This document shows, piece by piece, positions 34,012 through 41,077 of a DNA stretch of 44,214 nucleotides. Location of the stretch: contig JAXHVO010000019.1 of NCBI GenBank assembly GCA_034189135.1, positions 1-44,214 of the forward strand, in the 5' to 3' direction. The position numbers were made by a program, and so were the translations under genes. The notes under the pieces were generated by a model. It searched no databases. It had not been told where the DNA came from and saw only the letters and a list, made by a program, of their open reading frames with translations. The DNA comes from Thermodesulfobacteriota bacterium (GTDB taxonomy: Bacteria > Desulfobacterota > Desulfobacteria > Desulfobacterales > JAUWMJ01). Position 1 is the stretch's first letter, and each line of letters begins with the position of its first letter.

Positions 34012-35964
34012 TTACATGCCTACCACCTCTTTAATGTCCACCAGGTGCATTAATGGTCTTGTCAGCATGGTAAACTCATCTTTTTCCGCATCGTAAACAG
34101 AGTTGACAAACACCTTTCCCCATTTATCTTCATCCATCTTTTTGAAATCCGAACGGTAGTAGTACCCGGGCCATCTGGTTTCCTCGCGGAACAGTTTATG
34201 TCGGGTATGGGCTTCGGCAATCTGAACCCGGTGAATATTTTCCCAGCACCGCATCAGTTCATGGAGATTCCGGGCAGCAAGCTTGGAAAGATCCTCTTTG
34301 AGGAGTTTCAGCAGATCCAGAGCAATGTTCAGTGTAATCGCGCTGCAGGTATACTGAGTACCCCAGCCGGCTACATATTCATCCATGATCTTGTTGAGCC
34401 GGAAGATGGCCATTTTAGGAGTAATATAATTTGGATTGACCTCTTCCACCGGCAGATCATATTTTCGGGTAGCCGTACCCAGGGTGGTGTAAGCGGTATG
34501 CTCTTCATAGTGCTTAAGCGGGAGCACAAGCTGTTCTTTGAGCTTATCCACCTCTGCGGAATCAAATTCAGGCATTTCAGGGTTATCCACACAGTACTTT
34601 ATCGCTGCTTTTGCTGCGATCCGCCCCTCGGTAAAAGAACCCGAAGAGAACTTGTGGCTTGACAGTCCGACCCCGTCACCGGCTGCAAACAGACCTTTAA
34701 CCGTAGTCATACGGTTATACCCCCAGAAATACTCATTCTTGGATTCTTCGGTCTGGATATCTTCAGGGCCACTGCACCATGCACCGGATGCTCCGGAGTG
34801 GGAGCCGATAAAATAAGGCTCGGATGGCTGGATTTCGGAGGGTCCCTCCTCGGGAAAGACATCTTTTGCCGCCCACAGAACCGCCTGGCTGATGGTCATG
34901 TCGAGAAAATCCTCCCATGCCTCGGCCTCAAGCTTTTTTATTTCCTTTTTATACGCTTTTTCATCAGGCGCTTCATCCGCAATCTTTTTAATGGCCTTAT
35001 CCGTATGAATTAAAATGGGGCCATCACCTTTCTGGTACATTTCAATCATCATCAGGTGGTTCCTGAGACAGGTGGGGATCGGTTTCACTTCCCCATAGGG
35101 TGGCCAGTTGTGAAGTTCGCCCCCTTCAGCCAAACCTTCAGCCATGTAGTTGAAACCGTTGGCAGAAGTCGCTGCCGCCTTAAACAGCAAGAACCATGCC
35201 CCAACCGGACCATATGCATCCTTGTATCTTCCCGGTATAAAAACCACTTCCTGAGAAGTCATTTCGGCGCCGGCAGTGGTGGTCAGGTAGGAGGTTGATC
35301 CTGCGTTCCAGGGTGGATACCAAGCTCTGCCCAAGCCTTCTCCGGTTGACCGTGGTTTGAAAACGTGAACGGCACCGCCTGCACAGGCAATGCAGGCCTT
35401 AAATTTAAATACATAGATTTCGGGATCTCTCACGCTAAACCCGATGGCGCCTGCCACTTTAGTTTTATCGTTTTTGTCGAGTAAAAGTCGAACCACAAAT
35501 ACGCGTTCGACAATATTGTCAATACCAACCGCATTCTTCCCGGCTTCCGCAACGATGGCCTTATAAGATTCGCCGTTGATCATAAGTTGCCACCGGCCTT
35601 CATGAACATAATTGCCTTCTCCATCTTTCCAGATGGGAAGTCCGTACCCTTCAAACATGTGGACTGTTCCATTGACGTGTCTGGAAATATCCATGACCAG
35701 GTCGTCCCGGCAAAGGCCCATCAGGTCTTGCCTGACATAGCTGAGGTAATCGGGGGGAGAATTTTCACCCTGATATTGATTAATGGCTGAAAGTCCCATT
35801 CCCACAGCACCGCTTCGTTCCATAGCCGCTTTGTCCACCACGGTGACTTTCAAATTATTTTCTTTGGCCCAATGTGCACCTTCCACGCATGCACCGCATC
35901 CTGCCATTCCTGGACCGATAATCAATAAATCAGTCGTCACCTCGATCGTTTTGAATTCTTGCAT
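34012..35964 (-). CDS. aprA: Adenylylsulfate (APS) reductase alpha subunit
   Basis: 650 aa, the flavin subunit that reduces APS to sulfite and AMP in sulfate respiration. The FAD motif is GPGMAGCGACVEGA near residue 17. The substrate-pocket residues known from AprA are retained: Trp219 in WYPPWNAGS, Arg246 in IPGRYKDAYG and His389 in IGSHSG, with DGVGLSSHKFSSGS later. The sequence differs from standard AprA in several conserved blocks (for example ASGAWCSGP, and LFAAGDGVG in place of LWTCADGVG), so it may be a paralogue. AAGGAGGTG lies 9 bases before the ATG. It follows aprB by 15 bases. The sat and qmo genes are not adjacent. Confidence 0.93.
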   Translation of the reverse strand: MQEFKTIEVTTDLLIIGPGMAGCGACVEGAHWAKENNLKVTVVDKAAMERSGAVGMGLSAINQYQGENSPPDYLSYVRQDLMGLCRDDLVMDISRHVNGTVHMFEGYGLPIWKDGEGNYVHEGRWQLMINGESYKAIVAEAGKNAVGIDNIVERVFVVRLLLDKNDKTKVAGAIGFSVRDPEIYVFKFKACIACAGGAVHVFKPRSTGEGLGRAWYPPWNAGSTSYLTTTAGAEMTSQEVVFIPGRYKDAYGPVGAWFLLFKAAATSANGFNYMAEGLAEGGELHNWPPYGEVKPIPTCLRNHLMMIEMYQKGDGPILIHTDKAIKKIADEAPDEKAYKKEIKKLEAEAWEDFLDMTISQAVLWAAKDVFPEEGPSEIQPSEPYFIGSHSGASGAWCSGPEDIQTEESKNEYFWGYNRMTTVKGLFAAGDGVGLSSHKFSSGSFTEGRIAAKAAIKYCVDNPEMPEFDSAEVDKLKEQLVLPLKHYEEHTAYTTLGTATRKYDLPVEEVNPNYITPKMAIFRLNKIMDEYVAGWGTQYTCSAITLNIALDLLKLLKEDLSKLAARNLHELMRCWENIHRVQIAEAHTRHKLFREETRWPGYYYRSDFKKMDEDKWGKVFVNSVYDAEKDEFTMLTRPLMHLVDIKEVVGM

Positions 35965-35979
35965 AACGCGTCACCTCCT

Positions 35980-36423
35980 TTAATCTCCAAGTGTCCAGAG
36001 TTTATCCTCTTTCAATGATGCCGGTTCCGTGAACAGGAGCTGATCATCCAAAGTTCCCGGTCCTATGCCAAATCCGCCGTCCGGTTTAGCTTCCCCTTCC
36101 GGTGTGGTTCTGATGGGAAACTTGAACCGTTTAATCGTACCTCCGCGGAATTTGACGGTCCACATGATATCTTCTGAACCCCTCATGGGGACAACGCTTG
36201 CACCCAGTGGAGTAAAATCAGCATAACCCCTTACCTCAACCGCCTGGGTGGGGCATATTTTTACACAATTATAACATTCCCAGCACATATCCGGCTCGGA
36301 ATTATACGCTTTCATTCTATCTGCATCCAGCACCATTAGATCGTTAGGGCAAATGTACATGCATGCAGTTTTGTCCCCTCCCTTACATCCATCGCATTTT
36401 TCATCAATGACAAAACTAGGCAT
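35980..36423 (-). CDS. aprB: Adenylylsulfate (APS) reductase beta subunit
   Basis: 147 aa with the AprB ferredoxin core. Cluster cysteines are in CDGCKGGDKTACMYIC (10, 13, 21, 25) and CWECYNCVKIC (47, 50, 53, 57). It feeds electrons from the cytoplasm-facing membrane complex into AprA. The middle RGSEDIMWTVKFRGGT and RFKFPIRTT blocks are typical; the C-terminal tail is somewhat shorter than in common AprB. ATG 36423 is chosen over an upstream frame extension because the protein starts MPSFVIDEKCDGC and GGAGG precedes it. The likely promoter is the sigma-54 site at 36592-36607, giving a leader of about 158 nt. Confidence 0.93.
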   Translation of the reverse strand: MPSFVIDEKCDGCKGGDKTACMYICPNDLMVLDADRMKAYNSEPDMCWECYNCVKICPTQAVEVRGYADFTPLGASVVPMRGSEDIMWTVKFRGGTIKRFKFPIRTTPEGEAKPDGGFGIGPGTLDDQLLFTEPASLKEDKLWTLGD

Positions 36424-36485
36424 TGTGACCTCCTTTTTCTTCAATGATTATTTTCCATCTGTGTTTAAATTCAGCCGGTATGAAT

Positions 36486-36500
36486 GTGATCACCTCCTTT
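36486..36500 (-). promoter_or_regulatory. Orphan full-length Shine-Dalgarno in the aprBA leader
   Basis: On the minus strand AAAGGAGGTGATCAC matches the complete anti-SD complement. No start codon follows at the right distance, and the frame from the overlapping GTG runs into aprB out of phase. It could be a ribosome stand-by or decoy site, or a target for the ACCUCC small RNA. Confidence 0.5.
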
Positions 36501-36591
36501 TTTTCTTATTTTTAAAGCAAGTGTTTTTGGTAACTATTTGCAATTGGGTTGGTTAATTTTGGATCATGGGCAACGTAAAAAATGATGTTAA

Positions 36592-36607
36592 AGCATTATT
36601 TATGCCA
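36592..36607 (-). promoter_or_regulatory. Sigma-54 promoter of aprBA
   Basis: Minus strand TGGCAT-AAATA-ATGCT with exact GG-N10-GC spacing, pointing at aprB; start predicted near 36581. APS reductase genes are generally regarded as housekeeping-expressed, so this is unexpected. Confidence 0.75.
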
Positions 36608-36846
36608 AGATATAACTTACCTTCGGAAAAAACATAACCCATTGAATTGTCAGTTTTTATTAATAATTTAAGGTTCACTGTTAAATAAACGGCCAGGCTC
36701 GATGGCAACAAAATGAGGATTTTGGAAATTAAAAAATGAACAATTTTAACCCTTGTTGACTTATGGAATGTGGTTTCTAGATTGAAAGATGATGTGACCG
36801 GTTGCGTTTTGCGATTAAAAAAAAGAAATGATCCTTTTTAAGACCC

Positions 36847-36865
36847 GTAACGGAAAATCCGCAAC
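36847..36865. promoter_or_regulatory. Possible activator-binding near-palindrome
   Basis: GTAACGGA-AAA-TCCGCAAC, with 6 of 8 arm bases complementary. It lies 107 bases upstream of the small RNA B sigma-54 promoter, a usual distance for an enhancer site. A TGCG-rich block (36803-36815) lies close by. Confidence 0.35.
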
Positions 36866-36971
36866 AGACCTGTTAGCCAGCCATACAAAGGAATTGATCT
36901 TCCCAAACCTGGTCGATTTTTGTGCCTTAAAAAAAACGCAGTCTTGAATAAAATGAACCGGCCCATATAAA

Positions 36972-36987
36972 TGGCATGATAATTGCT
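36972..36987 (+). promoter_or_regulatory. Sigma-54 promoter of small RNA copy B
   Basis: TGGCAT-GATAA-TTGCT with exact GG-N10-GC spacing; start predicted near 36998. Confidence 0.82.
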
Positions 36988-36997
36988 GAAGTCTTTT

Positions 36998-37090
36998 TGG
37001 ATAGAGGTTTAACTTGGCATTTACCTCCATATTGTTGGCAGCAAATCGGCCCTCTGGGATAGGCCCTCCGGGTCGATTTGCATTTTTATT
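36998..37090 (+). ncRNA. Candidate sigma-54-dependent small RNA, copy B
   Basis: Predicted transcript of about 93 nt. The block 37006-37030 is identical over 25 nt to copy A and contains the ACCUCC anti-SD core. A shorter spacer leads to the same terminator stem. CUCC occurs again in the terminator loop (CCCUCCGGG). It lies directly upstream of the activator 3 gene, with about 130 nt between terminator and start codon, so it could be an independent RNA or the leading part of a partly read-through activator transcript. Confidence 0.72.
37041..37090 (+). terminator. Rho-independent terminator of small RNA copy B
   Basis: GCAAATCGGCCC (37041-37052) pairs with GGGTCGATTTGC (37070-37081), 12 pairs with one G-U, loop 17 nt, followed by ATTTTTATTT. 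It shares stem and wobble position with copy A while loop sequences differ. Confidence 0.82.
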
Positions 37091-37222
37091 TCATTTTTAA
37101 AAATAATTTGCTACACTTACCTTTATTCATTCCAAAACCAACCTGCATGCTGTGACCGACTGAATAACTTTGCAGCTCACACAAGCATTAGCAAACAAAG
37201 CCGGCTCAGCAAAGGCCCATAG

Positions 37223-38611
37223 ATGAACAGGCAAATGAAGAACGGCAGCCATAGCCAAATATCACCCCACATAACGGAAACCATACTGGAAAGCATTTCC
37301 GATGGGGTTTTTACCATAGATCGTAACTGGCGGATTACCTCTTTTAACCGTGCCGCCGAAAAGATTACGGGTATCTTCCGTCAGGAAGCCATCGGCAAAC
37401 AGTGCTGCGAAGTTTTTCGTTCAAACATGTGTGAGACGGACTGTGCTTTGCGCCGCACCATGAAACTGGGCAAGCCTTTTGTGGACACTTCCACCTATAT
37501 CGTTAATGGTGAAAAACGGCGCATTCCGGTAAGCGTATGTACTTCCCTGCTAAAAGATGAAAATGGAACGGTAATAGGCGGTGTTGAAACCTTCCGTGAT
37601 ATGAGCACGGTAGAGGAGTTGCGCAAGAGGCTTGACGTAAAATATCAGCAGGGAGATATGATCAGCCGCAGTCCTTTGATGCACAAAATATTTGCCATTC
37701 TTCCCCAGGTGGCCCAAAGCGACTCATCGGTATTGATTCAGGGAGAAACAGGAACCGGCAAAGAGCTTTTGGCCCGAGCAATTCATGAACAAAGCCCGAG
37801 ATGTAAAAAGCCGTTTATTGCAATCAATTGCGGTGCCCTGCCGGACACCTTGCTGGAATCTGAGCTTTTCGGGTACAAGGCAGGGGCGTTTACCAATGCA
37901 AAAAAGGACAAGCCGGGACATTTTGCCCTTGCCCAGGGCGGCACCATTCTTTTGGATGAAATCGGTGATGTCAGCAGCGCATTTCAGGTGCGGCTCTTGC
38001 GCGTGTTGCAGGAACGCAGTTTTCTCCCTCTTGGAGGGACACAAGCGGTTAAGGCCGATGTCCGTGTCATCGCCGCATCCAATAAAAACCTTGAAAATCT
38101 GGTAAAAAAGGAAGTCTTCCGACAGGATCTTTATTATAGAATAAACGTGGTACGAATAGATCTTCCGCCCCTTCGCCACCGCAAGGAAGACATTCCGCTT
38201 TTGACCGAGCATTTTATCAACCGGCTCAATCGGTTGCGAGGTAAAAAAATAACCGGCTTCAACCAGGAAGCGCTTTCGCTTCTGATGTCACATTCTTACC
38301 CCGGCAATATTCGGGAACTGGAAAATATTATTGAACATGCCTTTGTGCTTTGCCTGGAGGGACAAATCAAACCGGATGCACTACCCGATTTTCTTATACC
38401 CACCACTCCCAATCCAAAAGAGGGCGATACGATCAACTCAACCTTGAAACAGGTTGAAGTCCAGGTGATCATAGACACACTCAAACGTAATAAATACAAT
38501 CGTCTGGCAACCGCTGATGAGCTTGGTATGCATAAAAGCACCCTATTTAGAAAGATTAAAGCTCTGGGTATCTATCTTCCGAAAATGAACGGTCGCAGAA
38601 AATCCGATTAA
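37223..38611 (+). CDS. Sigma-54-dependent activator 3, PAS-AAA+-HTH
   Basis: 462 aa. The PAS domain contains C61, C62, C70 and C74, the same C-x8-C-x3-C spacing as activator 2, so probably a redox-responsive or metal-binding sensor. The AAA+ domain has GETGTGKE, GAFTNA at the sigma-54-contacting loop (instead of GAFTGA), and LLDEIGD. The C-terminal HTH is YNRLATADELGMHKSTLFRK. Gene order (activator, NifX/ORP-like protein, MinD-like ATPases) matches the ORP region of Desulfovibrio, where the sigma-54 activator DVU2106 controls the orp operons. It is therefore the likely regulator of the 38773 promoter. ATG with AAGG upstream. Confidence 0.93.
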   Translation: MNRQMKNGSHSQISPHITETILESISDGVFTIDRNWRITSFNRAAEKITGIFRQEAIGKQCCEVFRSNMCETDCALRRTMKLGKPFVDTSTYIVNGEKRRIPVSVCTSLLKDENGTVIGGVETFRDMSTVEELRKRLDVKYQQGDMISRSPLMHKIFAILPQVAQSDSSVLIQGETGTGKELLARAIHEQSPRCKKPFIAINCGALPDTLLESELFGYKAGAFTNAKKDKPGHFALAQGGTILLDEIGDVSSAFQVRLLRVLQERSFLPLGGTQAVKADVRVIAASNKNLENLVKKEVFRQDLYYRINVVRIDLPPLRHRKEDIPLLTEHFINRLNRLRGKKITGFNQEALSLLMSHSYPGNIRELENIIEHAFVLCLEGQIKPDALPDFLIPTTPNPKEGDTINSTLKQVEVQVIIDTLKRNKYNRLATADELGMHKSTLFRKIKALGIYLPKMNGRRKSD

Positions 38612-38629
38612 CTGCGGCCACACCGATAG

Positions 38630-38671
38630 AGTCGCATTAATGCGACTTATAAACAAGGCAATAGTCGCATT
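38630..38671. promoter_or_regulatory. Candidate enhancer for the ORP-like operon: palindrome plus half-site
   Basis: AGTCGCATTAATGCGACT (38630-38647) is a perfect 18-bp palindrome, and AGTCGCATT recurs at 38663-38671. Both lie 100-145 bases upstream of the sigma-54 promoter, the usual place for activator binding. Confidence 0.65.
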
Positions 38672-38772
38672 TCTGCACCACATTTTAATATCTATTCTGT
38701 CCAGCCGCTTGCAATTCTCCCTTAACCTACTGATATATTATAAGAAAAAATTCTATCCATTTATGGTTTTGG

Positions 38773-38788
38773 TGGCACGCTAAATGCT
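38773..38788 (+). promoter_or_regulatory. Sigma-54 promoter of the ORP-like operon
   Basis: TGGCAC-GCTAA-ATGCT with exact GG-N10-GC spacing; start predicted near 38799, about 23 bases before the ATG of the NifX-like gene. Confidence 0.82.
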
Positions 38789-38821
38789 ATGATTAAGTTT
38801 CCAAAGGAGACGGCTTAAAAA

Positions 38822-39202
38822 ATGAAAATAGCTGTTGCGGTTTGGAAGAATCGGATTTCCCCTTTACTTGATTCGGCGAGCATGCTGCTTATTGCAAGGA
38901 TTGAAGACGGGATGATTGCCAGTAGTCACTATGAAAATGTTCATTCCGAAATTCTGTCTTCAAAAGCTATAAGAATCTATACCATGGGAGTAAAAGTGGT
39001 CATTTGCGGTGCGGTATCACATTTTTTAGAAAACATGATCGAAGCCTACGGTATCCGGGTTATTCCGTTTGTTGCAGGCGATGTGAATCAGGTCATTGAC
39101 GCCTATTTAAAAGGAAACCTTTCTGCTGCAAAATTCCAGATGCCGGGCTGTGGGTTCAAACGGCGGCGTTTCAGTGCCAATGGTTCATGGAAGAAAATAT
39201 GA
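38822..39202 (+). CDS. NifX/ORP-like metallocluster-binding protein
   Basis: 126 aa of the NifX/NifB cofactor-binding fold: MKIAVAVWKNRISPLLDSAS, VVICGAVSHFLENMI, and a C-terminal basic segment (FKRRRFSANG). This family includes the orange protein (ORP) of Desulfovibrio, which holds a Mo-Cu sulfide cluster. It is first in the operon behind the sigma-54 promoter and enhancer. AAAGGAG lies 12 bases before the ATG. The role of ORP-type proteins is still unclear, although a link to cell division has been suggested for the Desulfovibrio complex. Confidence 0.82.
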   Translation: MKIAVAVWKNRISPLLDSASMLLIARIEDGMIASSHYENVHSEILSSKAIRIYTMGVKVVICGAVSHFLENMIEAYGIRVIPFVAGDVNQVIDAYLKGNLSAAKFQMPGCGFKRRRFSANGSWKKI

Positions 39203-39229
39203 CATCAACCCGTAAGAAAGGAGGCGACT

Positions 39230-39586
39230 ATGCCAGGAGGAGATAGGACAGGACCATCAGGGATGGGTTCCATGACAGGACGAGGAGCCGGTTATTGTGC
39301 CGGATATTCAGCACCGGGCTCGGTCAATCCGACTCTCGGTAGAAGTTTCGGCGCAGGCTTTGGACGGGGCCTCGGTCTTGGCTTCCGGGGAGGACGGGGC
39401 GGAAGATGGGGCGTGCCCTACGCCGGGTATGGTTACGGTGCTCCGTATGCCCCTGGCTATAGTTATGCTCCGACCCTGGAGCAGGAAACGAGTGCGCTTA
39501 GAAATCAGGCTCAATATTTTGAAGATAGTCTTAAAGAGATCAAGAAACGGTTAAAAGAGCTGGAAGTTAAAAAATCCACACCATAA
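39230..39586 (+). CDS. DUF5320-type Gly/Arg/Tyr-rich protein
   Basis: 118 aa. It begins MPGGDRTGPSGMGSMTGRG and is rich in Gly, Arg, Tyr and Ala to about residue 80, then ends in a helical coiled coil (EQETSALRNQAQYFEDSLKE). This is the DUF5320 layout, usually next to NifX-like and MinD-like genes in anaerobes. AAAGGAGGCG precedes the ATG. It follows the NifX-like gene by 27 bases. A low-complexity, partly disordered adaptor is likely; no enzyme motif is present. Confidence 0.83.
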   Translation: MPGGDRTGPSGMGSMTGRGAGYCAGYSAPGSVNPTLGRSFGAGFGRGLGLGFRGGRGGRWGVPYAGYGYGAPYAPGYSYAPTLEQETSALRNQAQYFEDSLKEIKKRLKELEVKKSTP

Positions 39587-39623
39587 CTGAGCAAAATTTC
39601 TAAAGCTATGAAACAACCAACGT

Positions 39624-39652
39624 TAAGCCGCCTGAGTTCCTCGGGCGGCTTA
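39624..39652 (+). terminator. Terminator-like hairpin inside the ORP-like cluster
   Basis: TAAGCCGCC (39624-39632) pairs with GGCGGCTTA (39644-39652), extended by GAG/CTC with a TTC loop. The following TCTAATATT is only weakly T-rich, so it may attenuate rather than fully stop transcription toward 39763. Confidence 0.6.
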
Positions 39653-39762
39653 TCTAATATTAAAGAGAAATCGTGTAAAAAATATATGTTTAAATATGAG
39701 TGCAAACAGTGTGGATTCCAATTTATGCGATTTATAAAGATATAACATAGGAGAAAATGGTT

Positions 39763-40173
39763 ATGAAAATTGCAGTAAGCAGTAATGGAAAGAGTTTAGA
39801 TTCCCCGGTGGATCCTCGTTTTGGCCGGTGTGCCTATTTTATCGTTGTGGAAACAGAGGACATGAGCTTTGAGGCCTTTGATAACGAAAATCTCGCTCTT
39901 GGTGGAGGCGCCGGCATTCAATCAGGCCAATTCGTGGCATCTAAGGATGTAAAATCCGTAATAACGGGTAATTGTGGGCCAAATGCCATGCAAACCCTTT
40001 CGGCTGCCCGGATTGAGATTTTTTTAGGGAATTCCGGGACAGTAAGAGAGGCGGTAGAAAAATATATAAGGGGCGATATAAAACCTGCAAGCGCTGCCAA
40101 TGTGGCCGAGCACTACGGCATGGGAGGCGGAGCAGGAATGGGACGCGGAATGGGGAGAGGCCGGGGCATGTAA
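39763..40173 (+). CDS. NifX/NifB-type cofactor-binding protein with Gly/Met/Arg tail
   Basis: 136 aa; the fold is clear from MKIAVSSNGKSLDSPVDPRFGR, VITGNCGPNAMQTL and AVEKYIRGD. The tail (GGGAGMGRGMGRGRGM) is low-complexity. It is a typical neighbour of MinD-like ferredoxin ATPases. ATG 39763 is preferred over 39757 because GGAG then lies 9 bases upstream instead of 3. Conserved Cys in GNCGP and in FGRCAYF could bind the metal cluster. Confidence 0.85.
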   Translation: MKIAVSSNGKSLDSPVDPRFGRCAYFIVVETEDMSFEAFDNENLALGGGAGIQSGQFVASKDVKSVITGNCGPNAMQTLSAARIEIFLGNSGTVREAVEKYIRGDIKPASAANVAEHYGMGGGAGMGRGMGRGRGM

Positions 40174-40225
40174 CCCGGAGTAAACCTCTGAGGAAATAGA
40201 TAAGCGCAATGAAAAGGAGTCAATG

Positions 40226-41062
40226 ATGATTATCAGTATAGCAAGTGGAAAAGGAGGCACGGGAAAAACAACGGTCGCCACCAATCTGGCTGTTTCTCTT
40301 GGATCCGATGTCCAGATTCTGGATTGTGATGTGGAAGAGCCCAATGCCCATCTCTTTATCCAACCTACCTTTGAAGAAACCAAAACGATTACAACCCCTG
40401 TGCCCGAGGTAGACATGGACAAATGCACCCTATGTGGCGAATGCGGTGAAATATGCCAGTTCAAAGCCATTGTGGTGATTGCCGAGACCGTATTGTCTTT
40501 TCCCGAACTCTGCCACAGTTGCGGGGGATGTATGGAGGTTTGCCCTGTAAAAGCCATCACCGAAACGAAACGTGAATTGGGTGTAATCGAAACGGGACAT
40601 AGAAATGGCCTGGAGTTTATCCATGGAAAATTAAGGATCGGAGAGGCCATGTCGCCCCCGATGATAAGAAAGGTGCGAGAATATACCCGGCCTGAGATAT
40701 TGACTATTATTGATGCCCCGCCGGGCACATCGTGCCCTGTGATTGCCTCCATGAAGGATGCCGATTTTGTTTTGTTGGTTACAGAACCAACGCCATTCGG
40801 CCTGCATGATCTTGAGCTGGCGGTGGAAGCGGTTAAAATCCTGGGGATACCGCATGGTCTGGTTATTAACCGGTCGGATATGGGTGATGATAAGGTAGAG
40901 AAATATGCCAAAGAAAAAAATGTACCTATTTTAATGGAAATTCCATTTGACCGACGGATTGCAGAGGCCTATTCACGGGGAAAAATGATCGTGGAGGCGA
41001 TGCCTGAATACAAAGACAGGTTTTCAGAGTTATATCTTCGTATTAAAAAAATTGTAGATTGA
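40226..41062 (+). CDS. MinD-like ATPase with inserted ferredoxin, ORP-associated, copy 1
   Basis: 278 aa. Deviant Walker A SGKGGTGKT, a two-[4Fe-4S] ferredoxin insert (CTLCGECGEICQFKAI and CHSCGGCMEVCPVKAI, about residues 70-125), then Walker B DAPPGTSCPV and the EPTPFGLHD switch region. It is the family of DVU2103/DVU2104, associated with ORP in Desulfovibrio. It likely hydrolyses ATP while transferring an FeS or Mo-type cluster or electrons. ATG 40226 is taken because AAGGAG lies 6 bases before it; ATG 40223 is an alternative. Confidence 0.9.
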   Translation: MIISIASGKGGTGKTTVATNLAVSLGSDVQILDCDVEEPNAHLFIQPTFEETKTITTPVPEVDMDKCTLCGECGEICQFKAIVVIAETVLSFPELCHSCGGCMEVCPVKAITETKRELGVIETGHRNGLEFIHGKLRIGEAMSPPMIRKVREYTRPEILTIIDAPPGTSCPVIASMKDADFVLLVTEPTPFGLHDLELAVEAVKILGIPHGLVINRSDMGDDKVEKYAKEKNVPILMEIPFDRRIAEAYSRGKMIVEAMPEYKDRFSELYLRIKKIVD

Positions 41063-41077
41063 AAAGGAGCACTATAA

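Larger units (their letters stand above)
36424..37222. other. Regulatory intergenic region between aprBA and activator 3
   Basis: 799 bases without a convincing protein gene. It contains the aprBA leader with an orphan SD, a minus-strand sigma-54 promoter for aprBA, a near-palindrome (36847-36865), a plus-strand sigma-54 promoter and small RNA candidate B with terminator. The minus-strand open frame 36815-37030 is the mirror of the small RNA and is not supported. Confidence 0.7.

Noticed and set aside
36815-37030. 71-aa minus-strand ORF starting MEVNAKLN, and an equivalent start opposite small RNA copy A (18041)
   Set aside because: The shared eight codons lie opposite the 25-nt RNA block. 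After them the two frames diverge, and the copy A frame stops after 13 codons. The sigma-54 promoter and terminator are on the other strand, so the conservation is explained by the RNA.
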